From Cannabis sativa (Eukaryota > Streptophyta > Magnoliopsida > Rosales > Cannabaceae), in NCBI RefSeq assembly GCF_029168945.1, contig NC_083602.1, positions 67,786,600 to 67,850,599 on the forward strand: 64,000 nucleotides of DNA. Reading direction: 5' to 3'. Under the pieces are notes generated by a model that was not told where the DNA came from, did not search any database, and worked only from the letters and a program-made list of their open reading frames with translations. Shown one piece after another: positions 42,336-55,405 of this stretch. The position numbers were made by a program, and so were the translations under genes. Within the stretch, counting starts at the first letter, position 1; every line of letters begins with the position of its first letter.

Positions 42336-43490
42336 ATGGCGAGTGCGATAATTATCTTTTTTGGTCTCCTAGGTAATTACTAATAAAGTACATATCTATC
42401 ATTTCTGTTGTACCGTGAATTGATGATGCTAGTGTTATTTGCTTTCATACAGGTAATATTTCAACAGGGCTACTCTATGTTTCCCCTACGTAAGTACTTC
42501 AACTCAGTTACACTTTATCATCTTCAGTTCTTACCTCTTAGTCTTCGTAAACAAACTTTTTGGTATCAGAAATGTGTTTTGGAGGATCCTGAAGCGTAGA
42601 TCAACTGAAGAATTTGAGAGCATACCTTACATTAGCAAATTACTGAATGCTTACTTTTGGGTTTATTATGGAGTTATTAAGCCTGACAGTATTTTGGTTG
42701 CTACCATAAATATGTTTGGTGCTCTTGTTGAGATAATTTTTCTCTTCATATTCCTTCTTTATGCACCTCCAAGAATGAAGGTATCCCTTTTCGTCCCCTT
42801 TAACATGTATTAGCTTTTCTTACTATTTAAATCAACATGTCTCATATTATCAGATCAGGACTGCTATTCTTGTGGTTGTTTTGGATGTGGTATTTCCAGC
42901 AGCAGCAATTTTGCTTACCCAATTTACTCTCCACGGCGATACTCGAATTGATGTTGCAGGGTTATTGTGTATGATCTTCAGTATGATTGCATATGCTTCT
43001 CCTCTTTCTGCTATGGTAAGAAAGGAGATAATATACATGAAAGCAAACACTTTGATTTGAATTTGCTCTGTTTTGCTTTATTCTAATGTTATATTTTTGA
43101 TGTTACAGAAAACAGTATATTTGACAAAAAGTGTTGAATACATGCCTTTCCTTCTTTCCCTTGTCTTTTTTTTCAATGGTGGAATTTGGACTATCTATGC
43201 TCTACTAGCAAAAGACTTATTTGTTGGAGTAAGTTCCATTCAAATTTCATATAATATTTTCCTATAGATAACAATTTTTTGCCTCATTGTTTTAGTCAAC
43301 TAATTGGAGAAATGAGATGGACATATTGACTGTGTAGATACCAAATGGGACAGGATTTTTCCTTGGATGCCTTCAGCTTGTTCTCTATGCAATATACTGG
43401 AAGCCAAAGTCATCCGATCAAGTTGGAGACATATTAGCCGATCAACCGCAGACCGAACCGCTCATCAAATCTTCAGAACAGTTGGAATAG
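42336..43490 (+). CDS. SWEET 2, clade IV sugar transporter, six exons
   Basis: Exons 42336-42372, 42453-42489, 42570-42780, 42854-43015, 43109-43228 and 43338-43490 give 239 residues. The first five exon lengths (37, 37, 211, 162, 120) are identical to those of SWEET 1, so they are true paralogs with retained intron positions. P24, P44, P145, P162, N72 and N192 are present. The first bundle has [20 protein letters not shown], almost the same as SWEET 3. The tail is short, ending in QLE. Likely a passive hexose carrier of the SWEET16/17 type; membrane and substrate are inferred. The frame at 43367-43621 is an off-frame reading of the last exon and is not a separate gene. Confidence 0.92.
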
Positions 43491-44419
43491 GAAAACGAAG
43501 ATGGTGCTGCTGTTGCTGTATAATTGTGCTCATAAATTGTGCATTTATGCCAAAAGATAATATCACATGTAAGGATGAGCATGTGCCTTTTAATATTGAG
43601 TCAAGGCATCTGTATGGTTAGTGCTAGCATCATATCTTTTTATCTATTATAATTATTATAATAATTATTATTATTGTACTTAGACCCATGTTCTGGAGAT
43701 GTAAAATTTTTATTATAATTGACACAAAAAATAATTTTGTGATGTTGCATCAATTGTTAGCGTTTTGTTTCAATGCTCAATTACAAAACTTGATACAAAA
43801 TTTAAAATTTGGTTAATATTTTTATTAAAAATATAAAAAATAAATGACTCTTACTAATTTTATTATATAAAACTATTATTCCAATTTTTGTTCATCTAAC
43901 GTGATACCTCCACCTCCACGTGGCCAAAAGTAAAAAACACATGGGGGACCGGTCAGTACTAACCGGCCATGCTAGTGTCGTGCAATCCCTTATCCCTCAA
44001 AATCTCAATGTTGCAAGATGGACTAAAACAAGAAGAGCATGGAGATTTACAAAATTCTCATCTTTTAAGGTTTTGAAGCAAGTTCATCTTAATACAAGTA
44101 TCTCTAGTAAAGATAGAGATACACAAGCATTGGCATGACTCTGGCCGGACATTTAGCTGGCCGACCAAGGGTGACAGCCTGTATACCGGGCAACCTCCAA
44201 ATATGGCTAGCTGAAAAATACACGTATTACGCTCTAATAGTTGTGCTCTTCCCAAAGGCCTTGCAAAAGATTCCAAATCATCCACAACACACCTACAATT
44301 TTGGAAAAACTTGAACTTCCCACAAAAGTAGGAAATCTTCGTCAGAGTGTAACTGCCCCATTTTTTAGGGATATTTTCCATCTATTATGTATTTTGAATA
44401 ACAACTTGTAAAACCATAA
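43491..44419. other. Intergenic after SWEET 2
   Basis: No gene recognised. AT-rich 3' flank. 43910-44360 is a slightly GC-richer stretch with short frames on both strands and no motif I know. Confidence 0.5.
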
Positions 44420-45023
44420 CACTATTAGGGGTGGGCAACATCCAATCCAATGCAATTGAACTGAACTAATCCAATTACAAAAAATTGGATATCCAATAAT
44501 AATTGGATTGGATTGGATGCTAAAAGTTGGATTGTAATTGGATTGGATTGGATTGGTTATTGGATATCAATCTCAAGATCCAATTAAAAACCAATCCAAT
44601 CCAGTCCAATTACATTTATATATGTTAAAAAATTATTTATATTTATTTATATAATAAAAAATATGATATATATTAATTATATTTTTATTGGATTTTATTT
44701 TTGTGTTAAATTTGTAACAGTTGGTTGTTTAGTGTATTTATTTTCATGATGTTTTGTTCTATTTTATTACTTAGAAATATTGTTACTTTAATTATTTGAA
44801 ATTTTTAGCTGCATTACATTGTAATGATGATATATTCATTGAGTATTAAACTTAAATAGAAGGTAATATTTAATTTTTACGTATTTTCTTCATATTTTTA
44901 TGTTAATATTAAAATTTAGGTGTGTAATTAGATATCCAATCAAAAAACCGATCCAATCCAATTATTAGTAATTGGATTGGATTTTGAAGTCTAATTGGAT
45001 TAGATTGGATGATTTTTTAAATC
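44420..45023. repeat. ATTGG-rich repetitive element, MITE-like
   Basis: The left edge is TAGGGGTGGGCAACATCC. ATCCAATCC/GGATTGGATTGG words recur near both ends (44430-44600 and 44925-45020) around an AT-rich core. This resembles hAT-related miniature elements. The right edge (GACGGTGAGCAAC) does not mirror the left, so the boundary and class are uncertain. Confidence 0.5.
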
Positions 45024-46343
45024 CAATTACTAGGACGGTGAGCAACTAGACGGGTGGACAGTTAATGGTGAAGGGTATCTATACCATATCGGAAGACTAG
45101 CTATTGCAGATATCCCTAATCTTAGGGATTCCATTTTGATTGAGGCCCATAGATCCAAATTTGCTATACATCCTGGAAGTACAAAGATGTACCAAGATTT
45201 AAAGAGACAATATTGGTGGGAAGGTATGAAAAGAGATGTGGCCAGCTTTGTAGCTAAGTGTATAGTTTGTTAGCAAGTTAAGCCTAAGCATCAGAGACCT
45301 TTAGGTTTACTTCAACATTTGCCTATACCAGAATGGAAGTGGGACAAGATTACAATGGATTTTGTTACTGGGTTGCCATTGACACCTTTGAAGCATGACA
45401 CTGTTTGGGTGATTGTTGATCATTTGACTAAGTCTGCTCATTTTATTCCAATCAGAAAGGATTATAAGCTTACCAAACTCGGCTTTACACAGACAATATA
45501 GTTCGACTACATGGAGTGCCTTCAAGCATTGTTTCTGATAGAGATCCTCGATTTACATCAAGGTTTTGGAAGGCCTTGCAACAAGCCTTAGGGACTAAAC
45601 TTCACTTGAGTACTGCCCATCATCCACAGACAGATGGATAGTCTGAGAGGACCATACAGACTTTGGAAGACATGCTTCACTCTTATGTTTTTTATTTTGG
45701 AGGTAGTTGGGGAGAACACTTGTCATTAGTGGAATTCACATACAACAATAGCTACCAAGCTAGTATAGGTATGACTCCTTATGAGGCCTTATATGGGAGA
45801 CCATGCAGATCGCCATTGTGTTGGGAAGAACCAGATGAGCATGTCACTATTGGGCCCCAGATTATCACTATTACCACTGAAAAGATTAAGGGAATCCAAG
45901 AAAGACTTAAGGTTGTTCAGAGTCGTTAGAAAATTTATGCCGATCTCCATCGACGGAAAGTTGAGTTTGATGTTGGTGATTATGTCTTCTTGAAAGTTAC
46001 TCCTATGCGTGGCGTAACGAGATTTGGAGTGAAGGGTAAGCTAGCCCTGAGGTATATTGGACCTTTTGAGGTTATCGAGAGGATTGGGGAGATCGTTTAC
46101 CGATTAAACTTACCAAGACAGTTGGGACATGTTCATAATGTGTTTCATGTGTCTATGTTGAGGAAGTATACTCCAGATCCGTCATATGTTATTGAGTATG
46201 AGGCTATTCCTCTTCAGGGAGATGTGACTTATGAAGAACAACCTGTCAAAATCTTGGCGAGAGAGCTAAAAGTGTTAAGGAATAGAGAAATTCCAGTAGT
46301 CAAGGTCTTATGGAAAAACCACGGAGAAGACGAGGCTACTTGA
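45024..46343 (+). pseudogene. Chromovirus integrase and chromodomain-like tail
   Basis: The text reads through a zinc-binding region (HRSKFAIHPGSTKMYQDLKRQYWW, then CIVC), [48 protein letters not shown] and TYNNSYQASIGMTPYEALYGR, then the 46 kb part with GVKGKLALRYIGPFEVIERIG, HNVFHVSMLRKY and a final VKVLWKNHGEDEAT. Stops at about 45272 (TAG after CIVC), 45499, 45640 and 45927 and one frame change near 45480-45540 break it. The last frame (45990-46343) is intact for 117 residues. Confidence 0.85.
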
Positions 46344-46446
46344 GAGATAGATCTGAGATGTATATGAAGTATCCTCACTTGTTTAATTCTCAACTTGAGG
46401 TTGTACTTTGAAATTTTGGGACGAAATTTCTTTAAGGAGGGGAGAA

Positions 46447-46541
46447 TGTAAGGACTCGGTTGACCTAGTCAAACATGAAATATATATAATACATAAATAA
46501 TATAATATATATCAAAAAACTTAAATCAGACTCCTTTTAAT

Positions 46542-46616
<75 letters not shown>

Positions 46617-48493
46617 AAAACAAAAAAAAAAAAGGAAACCTACAAACCACCATCACCACCACTCTCCGGCAACCCACCTCTGGCCACCGACCAGCCCCAT
46701 GCGCTGGACCAATCAAAACTCCAGGTGCCAGCGACCTCACCCCCCAAGCGGCGTCGCTTCTTTCGCCGCCGTTAGCTCGAGATCACAAGTCAAAGTTTGA
46801 AGGTTCGAACTTTGAACGGATTTTCCGGTCACCTTTGGTGTGCGTTTGACGAGCCGTCTTCACCACTAAACTCAGGTCGTCGAGGAGAACAACCTACACT
46901 AAACCATTTTGCCCAACTCACTACTTTTTCTAGTGACAATTTTGTAGCTCTGCCTTTTTCTGGCGGCATCGTGTACTATTTTGACAAACGGTCGGCATGG
47001 GTGTGATCTACTCGTCGAGGTTGTCGTTTTGATATACACTACTCTTATTTTCGACGACATTTCCAGTACACCAATTTTTACCGCCATTGATACTTAATGT
47101 GCACTGCTTAGGTGAGGCTTTGGAACCTTAAATTTTAAATATACTCATATTATATGTTGTTGGACTCGATTTTTGATGTAGAATGCGATGATGGTAATTA
47201 TTTAACCATTTAATGGCATAGGTGATAGTAATATCTAAGATTGGACTAAACAATTGGAGCTCGGGACTTGAGAGCTTAAGATCATCTTTTGGACAAAGTT
47301 TAATGACTTGGGAGAAGTAGGGACTCAACTTGATTATTGGACTTGATTTTTAGATGTGTTGTATAACATTAGACATATTCTAAATTTTTATGATTTGGAA
47401 ATTGTTTGAAAAATTAAAAACTTAATTTGCATATTTTTCTGGACTGTTCTGGGGCACTGAGTGCCAAATATATTTTTGTATACAAATATTTATGTAGGTT
47501 ATGGTTTTTGGGTTTATTCAAAATACAACTGTTATGCTGCCGAATTTTCTAGAAAATAAAAAGGAATATGTTCTTTTGTTATGCTTATTATTTACCTACT
47601 TTGGTTGTATTTATGAGAGCCATGTTGATCGTGTTCAGTGCATATTGTTGTTTCACGACCTAGTCTCTGTGTCATCATAGGTAGATTAGGTGTGCACTCA
47701 CCTGTAGGTGAAAGACCTAGAATCTGTACAGGGAGTGAATTAAATCTGAGCCCCGGTATTATGGTGGATATCAGATGCGACTACTCAGTTTTAGATGTCG
47801 TTTTCTATGATTGTATTAAGAGCTAAGGATCTAGTGGACGGTGTGATATGCATTTGATGCTTGATTTTGTGATGCTTTGTGGTCTCCCTACTTTATTTAT
47901 ACATTTTGATACTAGTGATGAGATATTTTATTTTTAAAAAGCTAACCATGCATGAATTTTATTACATTAAGGGTCCTTTAATATTAGTTGTTTTCTTACT
48001 GGGCTTTATAAGCTCACCCCCTATGTTCTCCCCTTCTAGGAACTCAGTTTGATGCTAGCGGATGAGGATAGTACCGTTGAGAAAGAAATTCGTCATTAGT
48101 TTAGTCTTATTCTACTCTCTAATCATCTAATAAAACTCATTTTGTATTTAAGCCGAAATGGATGGTCTGGATGACCTAAATTAGCTATGTACTAGTTAGA
48201 AATGAGGAATAATGGATGCTAGGTATTATTCTGGTATTTTATTGACTTATTAAATATATCTATTTGGTGATTACATAACTGTGGGGATATTATTGTTCTT
48301 TTATATTGATGAGTGGTCATGATTTTCTTATTAATATAGGAGTTAATTCATTACTTTTAAATTAGTAATTTGTGTTATAAATTAAAGGATCATTTATAAG
48401 CTTTATCTTCCTATAGGGGGCAAAGTGTGACTTTTAACCACCCGAATTATGGATATTACATATTTGTCACGACCTAGGGCTTGAGTCGTGACA
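46447..48493 (+). repeat. Chromovirus 3' LTR
   Basis: Begins TGTAAGGACTCGG directly after the polypurine tract and ends GAGTCGTGACA at 48493, about 2.05 kb. A (CT)n tract at 46542-46614 lies in the early part. The GC-richer stretch at 46620-47000 is probably the transcribed leader. Short frames here are not genes. Confidence 0.7.
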
Positions 48494-49006
48494 ATTAAAA
48501 TCGAAGACTAAAGACCAAACTTTTAGAAGGTAGTTCAAAAAGGTATTTAATAATAATATTAAAGGTGAAAGTTTTGTTAATCATCCTAACGTATTTTTGC
48601 TTCATATGGTGTTAATCATATTACAAAAACTATAACTAAAAATTTCTTTAGAATGTATAATAAAGCATAATAAATTAACATATCATTGTTGATAAATTTA
48701 TAGGTTTAGAATTATAAGTGGTTTAAGTTATATAATAAGAAGAGACATAAAATTAGATATCATAATAAAAAGAGATATAAAATTAATAATTTTTTTTTTA
48801 TAAAAATAACAAATTATTTATTATAATTTATTCAAGTGCAAAACACATACAAATTAATAATGACATCTTAAACTTCCAACAACAAATTTACTAAAACAAC
48901 ATAATACGAAGTAAATTTTTGTTGGAAAAAAAACACATCAATTTTTACATACTAAAAATCTAATAATCAAACATAACTAAATTTATAATCAATTGATGGA
49001 TTAGCC
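48494..49006. other. AT-rich intergenic sequence
   Basis: No gene seen. It forms the left flank of the outer copia element; its last five bases TAGCC (49002-49006) are the target duplication. Confidence 0.6.
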
Positions 49007-49465
49007 TGTTAGAAATTTATTGGGATCACAATTGTATATATAAAATGTGTGTTGGGTCATCAAATAAATAAGTCAAATTTATGTGGTCTATTTTGGAATA
49101 AAGTTTGTGACTTAAGGGCATGATTGTCATGTTTTTAATATGTGGATATCATAAGGACAATTTCTATTTTGATGAGGGGCCAAATAGAAATAGTCAATAA
49201 ATATTACCAACAGTTTTGTCTGTTAGTAATATAACAGGTAATGGTCCCATTTGCATAGTATCCTTTCACTCTTGTATCCCCATCACCAAGAGAAAAACTT
49301 CAGAGAAAGATTTTTGATGTAAATTGAAAGATCATACCAATTAAAGATCAAACCATTGAAAGGTCGATTCTATGGACACCGATACGCTTCCGCTAATCTA
49401 TAATTCTATTGTTTAATTCTCATGAATTAGTTATGGCTATATACAAATTTACAGTATTCTTAACA
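49007..49465 (+). repeat. Outer copia 5' LTR
   Basis: TGTTAGAAATTTATTGGG to TTCTTAACA, 459 bp. It is followed at 49467 by GTGGTATCAAAAAC, a degraded TGGTATCAGAGC primer-binding site in which G-to-A changes dominate. Confidence 0.9.
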
Positions 49466-49870
49466 TGTGGTATCAAAAACATCCCTAAATTAATTCTTGA
49501 GAATTTATGGTAGTATTAATCTTTCATTAAATTTTATTTGCTTTTGGAATATTCAGTTAAGCATTCGTATCGAATATAAATATATTTGCTTTGTTTTGTT
49601 TGTAATCGTTTGATTACTGTATATACGTATGTGTGTTGTTGACTGGTTCAATCGTTAATTGAAGTATATACGATTGAAACTTCTGCAATTTTCTTTCATA
49701 AAAATTTCACTGTTTTCAAAACAGTACGAAAATTTGGAAGTCAAAATGTCAACATATGTATTACTTTGAAACAGTCAATACTGTTTGTTTGTAATTTAAT
49801 TTTAAGGATTGGGTGTAGAATATACTATGGAGTATACATATAGCCACTCATTCATCTTCTGTTTTGTTAC

Positions 49871-49946
<76 letters not shown>

Positions 49947-50433
49947 TTTAATAATAAAATAATAATAATAATTCACTAACAATTAAATTTAAATTTTGGT
50001 TTAAAATTTATTAAAGATATCTAATATTTAATTAAATTAATTGAAATAAAATATCACCAAAGTGATCTCTTTTCTGTAGATTAATTTAATAAAAATATTA
50101 TGATAATTGTGTGTATGTGATTCATAAATTTATTAACTAACCCAAAGGTGAGTTAATATTTGGTTGAATTTCATGCATGTTTGTGGTGATAAATGTGTGA
50201 CAATTATAAGGTATTTTGTGTGAACAATGTGTTAGTCCAAAGATTCCATATTGTTTGACATAATTTATTGTCAATGTTTGATCACTACAACAAGAGTACC
50301 GCTTACAATTAATATTACTGTCCAAAGACTTAATATTAATGTTGTGTTTGGTATCTTGAGATGGGATTAGCCATTATTTGAATTTATTGTTTTATTTAGA
50401 TTCTAATATGAGCATGTTATTTATGTAGTTGTA
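49466..50433 (+). other. Outer copia leader with ATT microsatellite
   Basis: Untranslated leader between the LTR and gag. It contains a long (ATT)n tract at about 49871-49941, an unusual guest for a retrotransposon leader. Confidence 0.7.
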
Positions 50434-51210
50434 TTGTTCTTTTCAACTGTTGCTAGTGTATCTGCTAACCTTAATTCGGTACTGGTCCTTAATGGTAATA
50501 ACTTTAAGGAGTGGAAGGAGAACATTTTTATTGTTCTTAGCTGCATGGATCTTGACCTTGCATTAAGGATGGATTGTCCTGCTCCTCTTACGAATACTAG
50601 TACCTTCAAGCAAAGGAGGATATATGAGAAGTGGGACCGTTCAAATCGCATGAGTCTTATGATCATTAAGCGCGACATACCTGAGGCTTTTAGGGGTGCG
50701 GTGTCTGAGGAGGTCACCGATGCCACAAATTTCCTTGCTAAAATTGAGAAGCGCTTTGCAAAAAGCGATAAGGCAGAAACAAGTACTCTTTTGAAGAAAC
50801 TTATTTCCATAAAGTTTAAGGGCAAGGAAAATATAAGGGAGTAAATTATGGAAATGTCTCACCTTGCTTCAAAGTTGAAGGCACTAAAGCTTGAGCTTTC
50901 TGATGACTTGCTTGTGCATTTAGTGCGTATCTCTCTTCCTCTACAATTCAGTCAATTCAAGGTCAGTTACAACTGCCAAAGGGAGAAGTGGACACTTAAT
51001 GAGCTCATTTCATTTTGTGTTCAAGAGGAAGAAAGATTGAAGCAAGAGAAGACTGAAAGTGCTCACTTGGCAAGCACCTCTAAAGATAAGGGCAAGAAAA
51101 GAAAGAATGAGGCTGCTAAGGATAAAGGTCCTGCACATAAGAAATAAACTCAAGCCAACAATGATGATGCTTGTTTCTTTTGTAACATGACAGGACACAT
51201 GAAGAAGGAA
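50434..51210 (+). pseudogene. Outer copia gag, 5' part
   Basis: The Gag text has LNGNNFKEWKENIF, then IYEKWDRSNRMSLM, FRGAVSEEV and a Lys-rich linker KDKGKKRKNEAAKDKG, followed by the first half of the zinc knuckle CFFCNMTGHMKKE. In-frame TAA codons occur at 50842-50844 and 51145-51147. No clear ATG remains at the start. The last Cys of the knuckle is displaced by the solo LTR to 53092. Confidence 0.8.
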
Positions 51211-51211
51211 T

Positions 51212-53086
51212 TGTTGGGTTTTATGCCCTAAATAAAACTCTGTTTCAATGTAATCCAGATTATTCAATATCAATAAAGTAACAGAAGTAATTTTTCATTC
51301 ATTTGTGTATGTTTTGGTTCACTTAATCAATTGCTTGTCTATTTGATTTATAAATTCATCCAAACCCCTTTTAACATACTTGATCATGTTTATTGTGTTG
51401 TCAACACAGTGGAAAATAAACATGACTATGTGAATAAAGTATTCGTAGATTTATCAGAAGACTGGGTTTCACTGATATGACAATCTACAACAGAGTTTAC
51501 TTACATTTGGAGAAATATTATGTTCTTTCCAGAACATAGGTTAAAGTAAAGCTCAGGTTGGATGCATGGAGTATGCATTGGAATGGACCGCTATTGAACT
51601 TTGAATTAGATTTTGAAACTTACCGTAAACATCTATTCAATTCAATATCATAAGTTGATCCTAGATCACATGATCGAAATCCTGATATGGTTAGGCTCAA
51701 TTTCAAGAGTATTATTCATGTTCTTTGATTTGTTAGTTAAGCCTAATCTTTAGTCTGGGCAATACATACATTTTGGGAACACGGTAGTGCGATTGAGTGG
51801 GAGCGCTAACATAAATATGGAATCTATAGCTTCTATCTGGCGAATAGTAAGCAAAGGGTGATTTCCTTCGAGCTTAACCAAACAAGATAAATGATTGAGT
51901 ACTCATTTCACTTAGTTGAAATATCATTTATATAGGGTTAAGTATTTTAAGGATAAAATACATTGTAGGGTGTTACGGTAATTTAGTCCCTTTACAGTGT
52001 AAATCATCCATATAGAGGATCATTGATCACATTAGGATTATAACAATGGATAACTAATGATGTGTCTATATGGTGGAACATATAGAGCATTCTATATACT
52101 GAGAGTGCAATTCTGAGTTCTAGTGGATTCAACGAAGAATTAATAAGTCAGTGAATTTAAGTGGTAAATTCTAGATCTGCTTATTGGAAGCTCGAATATA
52201 TAGACCCATGGTCCCCTCACTAGTTGAGATGATATTACTTGTAAGACTCATTTAATTGATTTTAATTAATCAATTAAAAATTCTCAAGATAGACTTGTCT
52301 ATTTGAGAATTTATCACTTATTAAGGGAAAAACAGTAAATAGAGATTTTGAAGAGCATATTTATTAATTAGGAAACTTTAATTAGTTTCATTATTAATAA
52401 AATAAATGACAATATATTATTTGATAATTAATTTTAATTATTAAATAATTAGATTTGACATTTATGTGATTGAACAAAGGAATTGGCAGTTTTTGACAAA
52501 ACAGGAAACTATCAGTGTAGAAAAAAGAAAGTTGGAAAAGTGGCAAGCCTTGTTTCCACAATGCCTAGGCCGGCCACTTAAGCTTCCTTTTCTCTTTGAT
52601 TTTTCAATTCTAAATGTCAATCATAGCCCTGGGTGATCTTCTATAAATAGAAGGCAAAAGCTTCAGAGTTGAACAGAACTGTACAACCTTTTCACAACAT
52701 TATTCTGACAGAATTTTCTCTCAGAAAATTCTCTCTGAGCCGCCACCCTCTCTCTCTCTCTTCCTTCACTGTTTCGAAAAGTATAAGTGCTAGAGTAGTG
52801 CCCACATACATCAAGTAATACCTCAATCATAGTGAGGAAGGCTGTGTAGAATTCAGAAACAACAAAGAAGGACTATCGGGCTCAGATCTTGATTATACTC
52901 TGCTACAGAAAGGAATCAAGGGTTAGAGATCTGAGTGGGAGGAGACATATATTCCGCTGCAATCACTATAAGATTTCTTATACTCTTATGTGTTTAATTT
53001 TCTATCGTTTTTAGAAGTTCATATTTAGGTTGTTAAATCAACATACTTGTTAGTAAATCTAGATCCTGGTAAAATAACTTCCAACA
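51212..53086 (+). repeat. Solo LTR inserted in the Gag zinc knuckle
   Basis: 1875 bp from TGTTGGGTTTTATG to TTCCAACA. The exact 5-bp duplication GGAAT flanks it at 51207-51211 and 53087-53091. No internal region or second LTR is present, so it is a solo LTR left by recombination between two LTRs. It has a TATA box (CTATAAATAG, about 52641-52650) and a leader beginning around 52680. The same family is represented at 1207-2511 and 2512-3959. Confidence 0.93.
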
Positions 53087-53091
53087 GGAAT

Positions 53092-53618
53092 GTGCTAAGT
53101 ACATTGCATGGCGAGCAAAGAAAGGTACATTTCTTACTTTGGTCTATTCTGAGGTAAATTTAGCTTCAGTACCAAGAAACACTTGGTGGTTAGATTCCGG
53201 TGCTACTACTAATATCAGTGTTTCAATGCAGGGTTGCTTGAGTTACCAAAAGCCAAATGATGCTGAAAGAAGCATTTATGTGGGAGATGGCAAGTCAGTG
53301 AATGTGGAAGCAATAGGGCATTTTAGGTTGTTGTTAAGTACTGGTTACTATTTGGACTTAATAGATACTTTTGTTGTACCGTCATTTAGACGAAATTTGG
53401 TTTCTGTTTCTTGTTTGGACAAATTGGGTTATTGTTGTTCATTTGGAAACAATTGTTTTAGTTTATCTATTAATTCAAATACTGTTGGAACTGGTTCTTT
53501 TATGGTTTATGAAAACTTATATTTGCTTGACACCGTTGCTTCTTATAATGAAACCTTGAATGTGGAATCACGTGGTACTAAGCGTAAAATGGATAATGAA
53601 AAATCAAGTTCCTTATAG
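53092..53618 (+). pseudogene. Outer copia gag end and protease
   Basis: It continues the knuckle with CAKYIAW, then TWWLDSGATTNIS (aspartic protease DSG), then GDGKSVNVEAIGHFRLLL and RRNLVSVSCLDKLGY. An in-frame TAG at 53616-53618 ends it; the pre-integrase HKRLGHIS follows in the same frame directly after. Confidence 0.85.
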
Positions 53619-54455
53619 CACAAAAGGTTAGGTCACATCTCTAGAAATAGAGTTGAGCGACTTGTGTCTGATGGAATTTTAGATTCAATTGATTTTCAGA
53701 CTTTGATGTTTGCATTGAATGCATCAGAGGCAAACAAACCAAAACAAAGAAATTGGGTGCGAAAAGAGCTATAGATGTCTTAGAGTTGATACATACGGAT
53801 ATTTGTGGGCAATTCCCTACACCTTCTTGGCATGGTCAAAAATATTTTGTATCATTCATAGATGATTACTCAAGATATGCGTACCTATTTCTACTTCATG
53901 AAAAGTCCCAAGTATTGGATGTGTTCAAATCTTTTAAGGCTAAAGTTGAGAATCAGCTTAGCAAAAGAATAAAGCAAGTCAGGTCTGACCGTGGTGGTGA
54001 GTACTATGGCAGATTTTACGGATTAGGTGAACAATGTCCAGGATCTTTTGCCAAATATCTAGAGGAGTGTGGAATTGTCTCACAGTACACTATGCCGGGA
54101 TCTCCTAGCATGAATGGTGTTGCTGAAAGACGAAACTGTACTCTTAAAGATATGGTAAGGAGTATGACCAGTCATTCAACCTTACCAGAATCACTCTGGA
54201 GAACAACCTACATTTTGAATAGGGTACCAATTAAAGCAGCTGCAAAAACACCTTATGAGCTTTGGACGAGGCGAAAGCCTAGTCTTAAGCACTTTCATGT
54301 TTGGGGATGTCCAGCTGAGGCTAGGCCTTATAGGCCAAATGAAAAGAAGTTGGAACCTAAAACTGTGAGCAGCTACTTTATTGGATATTCTGAACGATCT
54401 AGGGGTTTCAAGTTTTATGATCCCAAAGTAAAGAATATATTTGAAACGGGAACTG
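53619..54455 (+). pseudogene. Outer copia integrase, interrupted at its C-terminal side
   Basis: HKRLGHISRNRVERL then, after a frameshift near 53700, LELIHTDICG, SFIDDYSRYAYLFLL, RSDRGGEY, NGVAERRNCTL and FHVWGCPAEARPY. The D, D, E pattern is visible, though RNCTL replaces the usual RNRTL. The nested element enters at 54455/54456; the same text resumes at 59640. Confidence 0.85.
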
Positions 54456-54959
54456 TGTTGGACACCACAACACGTGAAAATATAATTACTTTATTATTGT
54501 AAAAGCAATTACACCAAGATTTGAACACTTTAACTTGACCACAATACACACTAAGCACTCACTCTTTTATTTTATCACTAGACACCTTTACTACACACTT
54601 GTGTATAACTCACACTTTTGGGATACTTTGTCTTTAGACACTTATTAAGAACTCACACACTTTAGACTCTTTTTCTCACACTTGAACTCTCTTGCTCAAA
54701 CTTGCATCTTAAGCACACACCTCACTTATATTTATAGGCTACAAAGGATGTATCTAAAGATTTCTAGATTTTTCTAATTTACTAACTAATTAATTACTTC
54801 TTACTATTTTCTAAATAACTCTAGAATTATCTAATTTTAGTTCTAGCGATTCTAAATTTTCTCTAAAACTTTCTAGAGTGTTCTTGATTTCTCTTACAAA
54901 TTTCTTACAACATTGTAAAACATTCTAATATATTCTAGATTTGATAATGATTTTTAACA
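54456..54959 (-). repeat. Nested copia 3' LTR (minus orientation)
   Basis: 504 bp, TGTTGGACACC to TTTTTAACA as written on the plus strand; the ends are also TG..CA read from the minus strand. Adjacent to the polypurine tract. Confidence 0.93.
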
Positions 54960-55405
54960 CTCCCCCTCATTATCAAATCTTTTTCAAGCTTCTTCTCGTT
55001 TGATAAGATTAGTTGATCTCTGAATTTTGAAAATTTAATCGTACTTAAACTTTCGGTGAATATATCACCAACTTGATCATCCGTGCCGATTTGTCGCATC
55101 TCTATTTTTTCTTGAAGTACTTTCTCTCTGAGAAAATGGTAATACACCTCCACATGCTTTGTTCGAGCATGAAACACTGGATTCTCTGCTAGACGAATGG
55201 CAGACTGGTTATCACAATAAAGTGGCACTGCAGAATCTATGAATTGGTGTAAATCCTCCATTAGTTGCATCAACCACGTACTTTCTTGAGCTGCCATTGC
55301 TGCTGCTCACTCTGCTTTTGTGGTTGATAAAGACACTGTTGGTTGCCTTTTGCTACACCAAGACACTACTCCAGATCCAAGTTTGATTACATACCCAGTA
55401 GTTGA
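54935..55405 (-). pseudogene. Nested copia RNase H
   Basis: After a TGA at 55406-55408 (CGA in the family, beside STTGY) the text goes on with [20 protein letters not shown], then a second TGA, then AAQESTWLMQLM, YCDNQSAIRLAENP, HARTKHVEV and GDIFTESL. This is the copia RNase H. The frame ends inside the LTR. Confidence 0.85.

Larger units (their letters stand above)
45024..48493 (+). mobile_element. 5'-truncated Ty3/gypsy chromovirus (Tekay/Del-like) with 3' LTR
   Basis: Only the integrase end of pol and the 3' LTR remain. Gag, protease, RT and RNase H are lost at the junction with the ATTGG-rich element at about 45023. A polypurine tract AAGGAGGGGAGAA (46434-46446) precedes the LTR. The chromodomain-like end and the GTCGTGACA LTR end suggest the Tekay/Del group. 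Confidence 0.8.

Noticed and set aside
42408..42599. 63-residue frame in the SWEET 2 region
   Set aside because: It spans two introns and exon 2 in a wrong frame; splice signals support the SWEET reading.
43367..43621. 84-residue frame at the end of SWEET 2
   Set aside because: It reads the SWEET 2 last exon in the wrong frame and runs into the 3' UTR.
44420..45023. Satellite DNA reading of the ATTGG-rich block
   Set aside because: The words cluster at both ends around an AT-rich core and are not in a regular period, so a miniature element is more likely.
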